A DNA stretch of 60,714 bases from Aquincolibacterium sp041674705. GTDB taxonomy: Bacteria > Omnitrophota > Omnitrophia > Omnitrophales > Aquincolibacteriaceae. The stretch spans positions 1 to 60,714 of the forward strand of contig JBAYVF010000010.1 in assembly GCA_041674705.1 (NCBI GenBank), read 5' to 3'. Positions within the stretch are counted from its first letter, which is position 1; each line of letters begins with the position of its first letter. This document shows, piece by piece, positions 48,691 through 56,681 of this stretch. The notes beneath the pieces were generated by a model, which worked only from the letters and a program-made list of their open reading frames with translations, ran no database searches and was not told the DNA's origin. The position numbers and the translations under genes were made by a program.

Positions 48691-49344
48691 ATGAACAAAA
48701 ACATCAAAAGCGGAAATTGGGACCGTTTCTGGGAAATGGAAAGCTCTCAGCGTTTCACCCGGAAAAGCTGGAGCAAGATCCGCATTATAAAAGTCCTGGA
48801 GGGTGTTGTGCTCGAAGGGATGGAGATTCTTGATGCGGGTTGCGGATCCGGTTTTTTTTCAGCGTATTTTTTGAGCAAAGGTTGCCGTGTGTGGGCCTTA
48901 GACTATTCGGGCGCATCTCTTGAAATTGCGCGAAAGAATACTCAGGGCCGCTGCCAGGCTTATTTGAAAGAGAATCTTTTCCTGGATGACTGGATGGAAC
49001 CCTTCCGGAATAAGTTCGATCTGATCTTCTCCGACGGACTCTTCGAACATTTTTCTGATGAGGACCAGCAGCAATTAATGGGCCATTTCAAGATGCTCAA
49101 AAAAAAGAACGGAATCATTGCGACTTTTGTTCCCAACCGGTATTCCTGGTGGGAAATTTTGAGACCCCTTGTGATGCCGGGAATTCATGAAATTCCCTTC
49201 ACCCCCGCCAAGGTTATGCAACTTCACCGTGGGATGCATCTCTTCAAAACGGGCGGTCTGAATGTTTTGCCGGTGCGTTTTTCTCCGGAAAGACTCCTCG
49301 GATCCCGATGGGGCATGATTCTCTACGGCCTCGCTTCACATTAA
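48691..49344 (+). CDS. SAM-dependent methyltransferase (class I)
   Basis: The start is ATG 48691, one base after the glycosyltransferase stop, with GGGAAG upstream. The 217-residue protein has motif I EILDAGCGSGFFSAYF, an acidic strand-2 end (VWALDYSG) and post-motif LIFSDGLFEHFSDEDQQQL. This matches small-molecule, lipid or glycan methyltransferases of the Methyltransf_11/23 type. Substrate unknown; the cluster suggests a sugar or lipid carrier. It converges on the DUF2304 gene. Confidence 0.87.
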   Translation: MNKNIKSGNWDRFWEMESSQRFTRKSWSKIRIIKVLEGVVLEGMEILDAGCGSGFFSAYFLSKGCRVWALDYSGASLEIARKNTQGRCQAYLKENLFLDDWMEPFRNKFDLIFSDGLFEHFSDEDQQQLMGHFKMLKKKNGIIATFVPNRYSWWEILRPLVMPGIHEIPFTPAKVMQLHRGMHLFKTGGLNVLPVRFSPERLLGSRWGMILYGLASH

Positions 49345-49359
49345 TTTTTTTTAGAGGGC

Positions 49360-49722
49360 TCAACGTTTTTCGTCCGACTCTTTTCCTTCCATTTTCCGGA
49401 GCCGGTAATCCAGCCTTGCGATCGCCTGGGCCAGGGATTCGGCCCGGCTATTCTGTTCATTGATGTGGATCGTTAGCAGGAGGCTGAAAAAGATCACGAA
49501 GATCAGCAAAAGGAAAAAAATGAAATTGCTGGGCAAGGCGAAGCCGGCCCATTGAGCAACGGTTCTGAGCCAGGTGTCCTGCAGGGTAAAAAAAATGACG
49601 GCGATGCTTGAGGCGAGCCAGGCAAGGGCATATTTGAAAGTCATTTTCTGCCGCCGGATCAGATCGATGACCAGGATCAGCACAGAAAAGGTTATGATGA
49701 GAGCGAATGTTTTGGGATGCAT
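49360..49722 (-). CDS. DUF2304 membrane protein
   Basis: The 120-residue protein has three hydrophobic helices (TFALIITFSVLILVIDLI, YALAWLASSIAVIFFTL, FIFFLLLIFVIFFSLLL) and a charged, probably coiled C-terminal tail (AQAIARLDYRLRKMEGKE). The layout (R-R-x-K-x-x-x-x-Y-A-x-x-W at the second helix) is that of DUF2304 proteins, which usually lie beside a polyprenyl-phosphate GT2 gene, as here (10 bases downstream of it). A role as a membrane partner of that enzyme is inferred. Confidence 0.85.
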   Translation of the reverse strand: MHPKTFALIITFSVLILVIDLIRRQKMTFKYALAWLASSIAVIFFTLQDTWLRTVAQWAGFALPSNFIFFLLLIFVIFFSLLLTIHINEQNSRAESLAQAIARLDYRLRKMEGKESDEKR

Positions 49723-49732
49723 CGGAAGCCTC

Positions 49733-50440
49733 CTAAGGGTTTTTCTTTAAAGTATCGATCAGGATGGCCAGTGTGACCTTGGCCATGTAATAAAGGGTTG
49801 CAAGATATCGGATCGAAGAATGGCCGGCCTGACGTTCCCGCATGCGGACGGGGATCTCGCCAACACGTGCGCCTAGCCGCTTGGCGATTTTTACCGCCTC
49901 AGGTTCCGGAAAATCCACAGGATAGTAATCCGCGAAAGATTTGATAAGTTTTTTTCCGGTCGCACGGAATCCCGATGTGGGGTCCGTTAACCGGAGCCCT
50001 GTTAAAAGCCCAAGGAGACGGCAGAAGAATCGAATCCCGAACCGCCTTGCCCGGGTCGACCGGAAAGTTTCCGTATCCTCTTCCAAGAAGCGACTTCCGA
50101 TGCAGAGATCCAGTTTGCCTTCCAGGACAGGTCGGAGCAGTGGTGCGGTGTAGGCAGGATCATGTTGGCCATCGCCATCAATCTGGACTACGACGTCGTA
50201 GTCCTCGTCAAAAGCGATCTGATAGCCTGTTTGAACAGCTCCACCAATCCCGAGATTGTGAGGGAGGGTGGCTACGAAAGCGCCGGTCTTCCGGGCTTCC
50301 TCTCCCGTGTTGTCCTGAGAGCCGTCGTTGATTACCACAAGATCGGCCTGGGGGACCGAGACGCGAATCTCTTTGATAAGTGCACCAATGGAATCGGCTT
50401 CGTTGAAAGCCGGAACCATGATGAGGATTTTAGGGTTCAT
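49733..50440 (-). CDS. Polyprenyl-phosphate-type GT2 glycosyltransferase (DPM1-like)
   Basis: The 235-residue enzyme starts KILIMVPAFNEADSIGALI and has VVINDGSQDNT, the metal site QIDGDGQHDP and the DPM/GtrB-like TDPTSGFRATGKK, followed by DFPEPEAVKIAKRLG and RMRERQAGHSSI. These enzymes transfer a sugar from NDP-sugar to a polyprenyl phosphate on the cytoplasmic side, giving the donor for extracytoplasmic transferases such as the STT3-like protein. No long membrane domain is present; DUF2304 may supply it. Confidence 0.9.
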   Translation of the reverse strand: MNPKILIMVPAFNEADSIGALIKEIRVSVPQADLVVINDGSQDNTGEEARKTGAFVATLPHNLGIGGAVQTGYQIAFDEDYDVVVQIDGDGQHDPAYTAPLLRPVLEGKLDLCIGSRFLEEDTETFRSTRARRFGIRFFCRLLGLLTGLRLTDPTSGFRATGKKLIKSFADYYPVDFPEPEAVKIAKRLGARVGEIPVRMRERQAGHSSIRYLATLYYMAKVTLAILIDTLKKNP

Positions 50441-50661
50441 TGAGGTCCAATTTTAGTCTATTCAGCGCCATTATGCTATAGGGCATTGGCAGCGTAAAGA
50501 TTTTTAAAGAATGCGGTATTACTCTCAAAGAGGAAAAAGCCATTCGCGAATTCGAGACGAGACACAACACGCAGCTTCTGCGAGCACAACTTATTCCTTT
50601 GTCGCTTCTTCCGCCCTCTATCAAATCCAAGATTTTTTTACCTTTTTATCAAGAAAATCCT

Positions 50662-50689
50662 TTGGAGAGCCGAAAATAGAATGTAATAT
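50662..50689 (+). promoter_or_regulatory. Promoter candidate of the pilus operon
   Basis: TTGGAG, 16 bases, TAATAT. Transcription would start near 50696. It lies in the 340-base gap 50441-50780 between the divergent GT2 gene and the pilus operon; 50441-50660 holds nothing else I can identify. Confidence 0.45.
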
Positions 50690-50695
50690 ACTGAG

Positions 50696-50758
50696 CAAAG
50701 GCTCATAAGAGCTTTGTCTGAGTGTACGCCTGGTTTCCATCTTTTTATGGAAAGCCAG
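50696..50758 (+). promoter_or_regulatory. Two-hairpin 5' leader of the pilus operon
   Basis: CAAAG-g-CTC pairs with GAG-CTTTG (50696-50716), and CTGG-TTTCCAT pairs with ATGGAAA-g-CCAG (50730-50758). The second hairpin ends 22 bases before the first gene. I compared it with the c-di-GMP (GEMM) riboswitch and saw no matching core. Confidence 0.5.
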
Positions 50759-50780
50759 TCACTGCGAGAGGGTTGGCCCT

Positions 50781-51926
50781 ATGCAAAAACTCAGCGACAA
50801 AAAGATCACGATCATCTCCCGAAGCGGCCAGAGCGTTTCCGGACCGGTGGCTTCCAAGAAGAAGCTGAATTTTTTCGGTTTTTTTGATTCTCCAAGAACC
50901 GAAACTCACGGGAAAAACACCACAACCGCCTTTAAAGAGCCGGCTCTCAAAACCCCGCCTCTGAACGTCCCACGAGCCAATCTTGCAGCCGTCAGGAACT
51001 GGGTGGCTCTGGAAGAAAAGATCGTCCACGACTACAAAGAGCAAAAAACGGCTCCGCTCAAGAGCCCCGTTCCTTTTTCAAAAACTCCCGGGAAACAACT
51101 CTATCCCGCTTTTGAAACTTTTAGCACTCAAACAGCCGTTTCCGCCGCGCCAAGGATTTCCAGGCTTAAGGACCCTCTCCGGGATTCTGGGAAAACTTTC
51201 TCGGGTTCCGGAAAATTTTTTCTGAGCGTGGGGCTTGTCGCTGGGGTCTTTGTGTTTTTGTATGTTCAGGGGATTTACCAGGATCGAGCGGCCTCACAAA
51301 TGCTCGCCCAACTTCAAAGTGAAAAAGAACAGCTGGGGCGGTCTTATGCCGCGCTTAAGAACGCTTCGGAGGAACAGAGCGCAGAAATGAAGGGGATGGA
51401 TAGCCGGTTTCAGGACATGGTTTTGGAGTTAAAAACGGCTAAAGCCGACAAAATTGCTTATGAGCAGGGGCTTGAGAAAAAATACCGCGAGGAACTCATG
51501 CGGATCACTGTTCGGTATGAATCGGAACTCGCTGCTTTGCGAGGCACGGTTGAGACCCAGCAATCAATCGTGAATGCTCTTAAGGCCCAAAGCCGGGCGT
51601 TTGATAAGATTGTCGATCAGGCGGGTATGTCGGCTCTTTCCGGTGCTGCCGCCGGACTTTCCCGGGAACCTTTTTCAACGGGCAGAGGTTCCTTGTCTCA
51701 GGGGGAAGTCACCTCGGTCAATGGAAAACAAGGTTCTGTTGTGATCAATCGGGGTGCTGACCAGGGGGTTCGTTCCCGAAGCTGGATCACGATCTTTAGA
51801 AACGGCATCGGGCTGGCGGTCGGACGTATTGATCGGGTTTATCCGACCATGTCGGTTGCGGTGGTTCGCGATGCGGCTATGTTGCAAGTGATTCAAGAAG
51901 GCGATACGGTTGCCTTTGCAAGCTAA
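50781..51926 (+). CDS. Bitopic coiled-coil protein with MreC-like beta end, first gene of pilus operon
   Basis: The 381-residue protein has a basic, Pro-rich cytoplasmic tail (1-147), one membrane helix (FFLSVGLVAGVFVFLYVQGI, about 148-167) and a periplasmic coiled coil (about 172-280). It ends in a beta domain with GEVTSVNGKQGSVVINRGADQGVRSRSWITIFRNGIGLAVGRI. This order is that of MreC, although the N-tail is longer and the beta part has only one repeat. Its place ahead of the PilM-PilN fusion suggests that it joins the pilus alignment complex. I do not recognise a named family. Confidence 0.75.
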   Translation: MQKLSDKKITIISRSGQSVSGPVASKKKLNFFGFFDSPRTETHGKNTTTAFKEPALKTPPLNVPRANLAAVRNWVALEEKIVHDYKEQKTAPLKSPVPFSKTPGKQLYPAFETFSTQTAVSAAPRISRLKDPLRDSGKTFSGSGKFFLSVGLVAGVFVFLYVQGIYQDRAASQMLAQLQSEKEQLGRSYAALKNASEEQSAEMKGMDSRFQDMVLELKTAKADKIAYEQGLEKKYREELMRITVRYESELAALRGTVETQQSIVNALKAQSRAFDKIVDQAGMSALSGAAAGLSREPFSTGRGSLSQGEVTSVNGKQGSVVINRGADQGVRSRSWITIFRNGIGLAVGRIDRVYPTMSVAVVRDAAMLQVIQEGDTVAFAS

Positions 51927-51966
51927 ATGGGCGGCCATGAAGTGCTTAATAGTTGCCGCGCCGAAC

Positions 51967-52110
51967 TTTAAGCACGAAATCCGGATATCGAAACACGAAA
52001 CAAATTCGAAACCCGAATGTTCCAATGTCTAAAACGGGTTGTTTTGTATTTTGAGTTTCGAAAATTTGAATTTGTTTCGAAATTCGTACTTCGTGTTTCG
52101 GATTTTTAAA
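51967..52110. repeat. Word-repeat fold-back element, CGAAATCCGAAAC family, empty
   Basis: The left arm (51967-52033) has CACGAAATCCG, ATCGAAACACGAAAC and AAATTCGAAACCCG. The right arm (52037-52110) has GTTTCGAAAATTTG, AATTTGTTTCG and CGTGTTTCGGATTTTTAAA. The words match those around the gene at 56725. It lies in a 241-base gap within the pilus operon. Confidence 0.75.
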
Positions 52111-52167
52111 ACACAAATTAAGAAGAATTTTGCTGGGTTGATTAGGGAATAACACGAGAGGAAGGTC

Positions 52168-53697
52168 ATGGGGAAAGGTATTGGCGTCTATATCGGTCGC
52201 AATGAAGTGATCGCGGTTTCTGCGATCCGCACGGTGACCGGGCCCCAGATCGCAGCTTTTGCGATCGAATCCATCAATCCTGAAGGCTCGCAGGAACCCG
52301 TCATTGGAAAAGAAGCCCAGCGGATCAAAAAAACAAGCCCGGAATCGCGGGCCATTCTCAAGGCTCTTGAAAAGATCAAAGAGCCCGGGGCTTTTGTGAA
52401 TGTGGCCGTGAGTCCCCTGCAGGTTGTGACGCGGCACTTCATCATGCCGGTGGTCCCCAAAAAAGATGAGCCGGGGGCGGTTCGCAATGAAGCAAGCCGC
52501 TATGTTCCCTTCAAGATCTCCGACTCGTCGCTGGATTACCACTCGCATCTGACCCATAAGAATGTCCTTTCGGTTACGGCCACCGCGATTCGCGGAGAAG
52601 TCCTCGATACGTATTTGGAAGACCTTCGATCCGCTGCCGCCAAAGTGCTTGTGGTCGAGCCGGTCTATAACGCCGTGGGGCGTGCGTTCGCGGCTTTAAA
52701 TATGGTCGGAAAGACCAAGACTCATGGTTTTGTGGTTCTCCAATCTGACGGAAACGTGAATGTGACGCTCGCCTCCAAGGGGATCGTCTACCTCTCTCGT
52801 GATTTTATTTTGAGCGGGAAAATGGAAGAGGATAAGAGGCGGTTTCATGACGAACTTAAAGCTTCGATGGATTATTTTTACAAGCTGACCGGCGGCGAGG
52901 CGATCGGGCAGATCTTTTTGGCCGGGTCCGGAGATCTCAAGCTCTGGGTAGAGTATTTGGAGCATGCGTTTAATTACACAGTCCGTTTTGATGTCGCGAG
53001 TTTACCCAATGCCAAAAACATTCCACCCGAGACGCTTCACGCGGTACTAGTGGCTTTTGGATTGGCGCTCCGGTCTCTGAGGTACCGTTCTCCCATGGGA
53101 GATATACAGCTATTACCCAAAACGGAGCGCAGGTCCGATCTTCCCCAGCTACTGAAATTTCTGGGGCTCGAGTGCTTTTTGATCTTCATTCTTTTGGCAG
53201 GGGTTCGCTATGGAGGTTTTCAGCCGTATCTGATGCACCTCGAGGGTCAGAATGAAGCGATCCTGGGTCCCGCGAATCAAGAGTTTCCGGCGTTCGCTTC
53301 TCGTTCGACCGAAGACTTGACGAGTGAAAAAGAAAAAATGAGCGAACGGGCCGGACAACTGAATGGATTTTTTGGTGATAAGGTTTCGACCTCCGCCTTT
53401 ATAATGTCGTTGGGACAGGGGTTGCCCCAATCGATTTCGCTCGATTATGTCTCGCTGGAAGATACAACCGGAAAAGAAATGCCGCAAACCGGAAAAAGAA
53501 AAAGGCGCCTGAATGCGAGGGGGATCTGTTATCTCGGGAATGCTGAAAAAGAGACCGAGACCATCAGTGCCTGGGTGAAAGCTCTAAGCGGGAAGAAAAT
53601 CATCGCCGACTCGTTTACCGAGATTAAACTTGAAGAGATCAAACGAGAAAGCTTTCGGAACCGGGATTTAACGCGCTTCCGGGTCCTTGGGGAGTGA
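52168..53697 (+). CDS. PilM-PilN fusion, type IV pilus alignment protein
   Basis: The 509-residue protein joins two proteins that are separate in most bacteria. Residues 1-320 are a PilM actin-like domain (GKGIGVYIGRNEVIAVSA, then YVPFKISDSSLDYH, LVVEPVYNAVGRAFAAL, QIFLAGSGDLKLW). A single membrane helix (about 328-348, LKFLGLECFLIFILLAGVRY) and a periplasmic ferredoxin-like part (about 350-509, MSERAGQLNGFFGDKVSTS ... ISLDYVSLEDTTGK) match PilN. The fusion would fix the PilM:PilN ratio at 1:1 and replace the usual PilN-tail/PilM-groove contact. AGGAAGG precedes ATG 52168. PilO follows. Confidence 0.85.
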   Translation: MGKGIGVYIGRNEVIAVSAIRTVTGPQIAAFAIESINPEGSQEPVIGKEAQRIKKTSPESRAILKALEKIKEPGAFVNVAVSPLQVVTRHFIMPVVPKKDEPGAVRNEASRYVPFKISDSSLDYHSHLTHKNVLSVTATAIRGEVLDTYLEDLRSAAAKVLVVEPVYNAVGRAFAALNMVGKTKTHGFVVLQSDGNVNVTLASKGIVYLSRDFILSGKMEEDKRRFHDELKASMDYFYKLTGGEAIGQIFLAGSGDLKLWVEYLEHAFNYTVRFDVASLPNAKNIPPETLHAVLVAFGLALRSLRYRSPMGDIQLLPKTERRSDLPQLLKFLGLECFLIFILLAGVRYGGFQPYLMHLEGQNEAILGPANQEFPAFASRSTEDLTSEKEKMSERAGQLNGFFGDKVSTSAFIMSLGQGLPQSISLDYVSLEDTTGKEMPQTGKRKRRLNARGICYLGNAEKETETISAWVKALSGKKIIADSFTEIKLEEIKRESFRNRDLTRFRVLGE

Positions 53698-53710
53698 GGA
53701 ACTTTAACTT

Positions 53711-54256
53711 ATGTCGACTGTGAAGATCCATGAACAGCAAAAAGAGTGGGCCATCAAAGCTGCGGCGGGAGTCGCAACGTTCCTATTTTGCTATGTGGCC
53801 ATGATTCATCCGGTTTTTCAGAACATTGCGAGTATGCGTCAGAGCATCGCGGAGTCTCAAAAGCGCAGTGAACTTTACCGGGAAGTCCAGGGTCTGAAAG
53901 AGAGCCTTGACGGCAGCGAGAGCGTTTTGGCGACGGTCACGGAACGATCCCAGCTTCTTGGAAAGATCTCAGACATTGCGGGTCGGACCCAGATCCATAT
54001 TGCGACACTGACCCCCCGTACTGAACCGGACGGGGGATACATCAGGCTGAGGATGGAAATGAATGGGCAGGGTACTTTCTTTTCATTGCTGAAATTCCTG
54101 CAGGCGGTCGAAAAGATTGGCGCGGCGATCAAGGTTAGAGATATTTCCTTGTTGTGGAAGCCCTCTTCGACCCCTCAGGAAGGCCAATATCCTTTGCAGA
54201 TCCAAATTGTATTTGAAACTTTTTTAAAACAACGAGGCAAAAAAAACAATGCCTAA
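53711..54256 (+). CDS. pilO: PilO-like type IV pilus alignment protein
   Basis: The 181-residue protein has one N-terminal membrane helix (AIKAAAGVATFLFCYVAMIHPVF, about 14-36), a coiled coil (SMRQSIAESQKRSELYREVQGLKESL) and a C-terminal ferredoxin-like domain (IHIATLTPRTEPDGGYIRLRMEMNGQGTFFSLLKFLQAVEKIG). This is the PilO/GspM layout: PilO dimerises with PilN in the periplasm and links the inner-membrane platform to the secretin. It begins 13 bases after the PilM-PilN gene and overlaps the next gene by 8 bases. Confidence 0.82.
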   Translation: MSTVKIHEQQKEWAIKAAAGVATFLFCYVAMIHPVFQNIASMRQSIAESQKRSELYREVQGLKESLDGSESVLATVTERSQLLGKISDIAGRTQIHIATLTPRTEPDGGYIRLRMEMNGQGTFFSLLKFLQAVEKIGAAIKVRDISLLWKPSSTPQEGQYPLQIQIVFETFLKQRGKKNNA

Positions 54257-54812
54257 AATAAACCGTTGGTTTTTTGGATTCCTCCTGGCAATGTTGGGAC
54301 TGGGATTATTGCCGCTTCATGCGGGAGAGCTTGAACCCGACGTCGCTTCTTCTCAGGATGTTGTCTCGCCGGTTTCTGAAGAGGCGACTCCCGGGATTGA
54401 AGGCGCGGTCCAGATGGCTCAAGAGGAAGTTCGCGATCCTTTCGCCGTAGCGCCTGAAACCGAAGCCCCCGCGGCGGTCCCGGGGACTGCTGTCCCGGTT
54501 GGTCCCGAGATCAAAGTGGAGTTGCAGGGGATCGGATTTGGAAGCAAAGACGCCTATGCGGTCATTGGGGGCGAGGTTTTCTATAAGGGGGACGACAAGA
54601 AGGGAATAAAATTGCTTGAGGTTCGAAGGCGAGAGGTCGATATTCTAGCGAGCGGGGGAAAGATCACGGTTCCTTTGTTTCCGGATCAAGACCTTCAAAG
54701 GGCCAAGGATCGGGCGAAAAAAAAGATTGCCGTGGAAAACGTTTCTGCGGAACCGCCGTCAGAAATGCCGTCATCTTCATCTTTATCAGGAAGGGAGCAA
54801 TCGCCGTTATGA
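54249..54812 (+). CDS. PilP-like periplasmic protein
   Basis: The 187-residue protein has a signal peptide (INRWFFGFLLAMLGLGLLPLHA), a low-complexity acidic/Pro linker containing VRDPFAV (the RDPF motif of PilP) and a small beta domain (IKVELQGIGFGSKDAYAVIGGEVFYKGDDKKGIKLLEVRRREVDILASGGKITVPL) like the HR domain of GspC/PilP. PilP connects PilN/O to the secretin's N0 domain. No lipobox is visible, unlike Pseudomonas PilP. It overlaps both neighbours (8 and 4 bases), so translation is coupled. Confidence 0.75.
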   Translation: MPKINRWFFGFLLAMLGLGLLPLHAGELEPDVASSQDVVSPVSEEATPGIEGAVQMAQEEVRDPFAVAPETEAPAAVPGTAVPVGPEIKVELQGIGFGSKDAYAVIGGEVFYKGDDKKGIKLLEVRRREVDILASGGKITVPLFPDQDLQRAKDRAKKKIAVENVSAEPPSEMPSSSSLSGREQSPL

Positions 54813-56617
54813 AAAAAGCCGACTTGTTTTTTGCCAAGAGCAGTTTTGCTTTCCTTTTATTGTGTCTCTGCCTTTCGTACCCTGTGATGGCGGAAGACAC
54901 GGCCGCTTCGTCGGAAGCCACGGTTTCTCCGGTTCCGGTTTCTTCGACTCCGGCGGAACCATCCTCAAAAGGAACGACGCCCGCGGTATCTGAGGTTAAG
55001 GCCGAGAGAACGGCGGATGGGAAATATTACCTGGATTTTAAATCGGCGTCGCTGATCAATGTGCTGAATGTACTTTCGAACCTGAGCGGGATCAATTTCA
55101 TTGCAGGGACCGAAGTTGCAGAGAGACAAGTCAGCATGACGCTCGACAATGTCAGCCTGGAGGATGTCCTGCAATCGATCAAGTACGGATGCAATATCAG
55201 CTATGATTTTATTCCCGGAAGGAACATTTACCTTTTCCGGGCTTCATCCGACGCTCCCGAGAAACCGTCCTTGCTGACCCGTGTGTATAAGCTTTACTAC
55301 GTGAAAGTGAGTGGCCTTAAAGAGATCGAATCAAGCGGCTCTTCGAGCGGCGGTGGATCTTCGAGTGGCAGCGGGTCTTCGAGTGGTGGCTCTTCGGGGG
55401 GCGGACTTGTGACCCTTTCGGCCGCAAAAGAGGACACGAAGCTTGAGAGCTCGGCGATCGTTAAAGCGGTTGAAAAGATCCTTTCCGAACGGGGTAAGGT
55501 TTCGGTGGATGACCGCTCCAACAGTTTGATCGTGACCGATTCGGAAGACCGGCTCAAGATGATCGAATCGGCGATCACCCAGCTCGACCGGCCGCTCGAT
55601 CAGGTGCTCATCAATGTGATCCTGGTGGAGACATTCGAGGATCTTGACCGGAGCCTTGGCATTGATTGGGGGACGGATGGCGTTTTTGGAACGATCACGG
55701 GAGCGAAAGAGGCCACCAACTTTCCGTTTATGAAAGACATGAACAGCAATCTCTTTGAGTCGGCTTACAATGTGTTCAAAGAAAGCGCTCAGCAGTTTGA
55801 TCCTTCGCGATCCACAGGTGCGGTGACGACGGCCGGGAGCCGGGATTTTTCAAGTTTTAAGATCACCCTTTCAGCGTTGGAAGGTGCCAACAAGCTCAAG
55901 ATCCTGGCGAAGCCCAAGATCCTGGCCCTGGATAACCAAGCCGCTCTGATCAAGATCGCGACCCAGGCGGCCATTGGCAACTCGACGGTTACGGGCGCGG
56001 GGGGGGCGGGAGATACCACCTCGAACATCGAACGTTACGAGATCGGAACGATCTTGCGCGTGACGCCTCTCATCAATACCGGGGGGCGTATTACATTGAC
56101 GCTGGAGCCGACCTTTGCGACCGTGGCAGCATCCTCGATCTCTGTGACTGGTCCTGGGGGAGGATCCACCGGAGATCCAACGACCCGGACGGCTCGCACC
56201 ACCATGATGGTCAATGACGGACAAACGATCGCGTTGGGAGGGATGCTTTTCAGTGAGCAATCCAATGACGACCGGAAGGTGCCCTTTTTCGGAAATATCC
56301 CCATGGTGGGGAAGGCACTTTTCACCAGCAATACGAAATCAATCAAGGACCGGGAACTGATACTTTTTGTGACGCCTTATATCATCACGGATCCTTCCAT
56401 GCTTGAAACTCCGAATCCTCCCGACAAGCGCCTGGATTTCGACAAAGAGATGGCGCCCTTCTGGAAGGTGAAGGACAAACAGTGGTACAAGCAGCTTAAG
56501 GACGGGCAGGAGAAAAAAACGGATTTTGACGGTTATTTCAATATCCGGAAGAAATTGATCGATTCCACTCTGGATACTCTGGAACAGAACACAGCGACGC
56601 CATCCCAGGGGAAATAA
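54809..56617 (+). CDS. pilQ: Type IV pilus/type II secretin (PilQ/GspD)
   Basis: The 602-residue outer-membrane channel protein has a signal peptide and a Pro/Ser-rich linker. Then come an STN/N0-like domain (KYYLDFKSASLINVLNVLSNLSGINFI), an N1-type KH domain interrupted by a Ser/Gly repeat (about residues 175-200), and IVTDSEDRLKMIESAITQLDRPLDQVLINVILVE. The secretin core follows (ANKLKILAKPKILALDNQAA, GTILRVTPLI, VPFFGNIPMVGKALF). Only one or two N domains are present. About 70 residues follow the secretin core. It overlaps the PilP-like gene (ATGA). The 3' side carries a mobile four-helix element before pilB. Confidence 0.93.
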   Translation: MKKADLFFAKSSFAFLLLCLCLSYPVMAEDTAASSEATVSPVPVSSTPAEPSSKGTTPAVSEVKAERTADGKYYLDFKSASLINVLNVLSNLSGINFIAGTEVAERQVSMTLDNVSLEDVLQSIKYGCNISYDFIPGRNIYLFRASSDAPEKPSLLTRVYKLYYVKVSGLKEIESSGSSSGGGSSSGSGSSSGGSSGGGLVTLSAAKEDTKLESSAIVKAVEKILSERGKVSVDDRSNSLIVTDSEDRLKMIESAITQLDRPLDQVLINVILVETFEDLDRSLGIDWGTDGVFGTITGAKEATNFPFMKDMNSNLFESAYNVFKESAQQFDPSRSTGAVTTAGSRDFSSFKITLSALEGANKLKILAKPKILALDNQAALIKIATQAAIGNSTVTGAGGAGDTTSNIERYEIGTILRVTPLINTGGRITLTLEPTFATVAASSISVTGPGGGSTGDPTTRTARTTMMVNDGQTIALGGMLFSEQSNDDRKVPFFGNIPMVGKALFTSNTKSIKDRELILFVTPYIITDPSMLETPNPPDKRLDFDKEMAPFWKVKDKQWYKQLKDGQEKKTDFDGYFNIRKKLIDSTLDTLEQNTATPSQGK

Positions 56618-56681
56618 CCTGTACCCCTGGCCTGACCGGCAGGCAAGAGATAATAGCCAGGTTGCAGAAGAACCCAACGGT

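Noticed and set aside
50696..50780. c-di-GMP (GEMM) riboswitch before the pilus operon
   Set aside because: Two hairpins are present, but the conserved core and the tetraloop-receptor sequences are absent.
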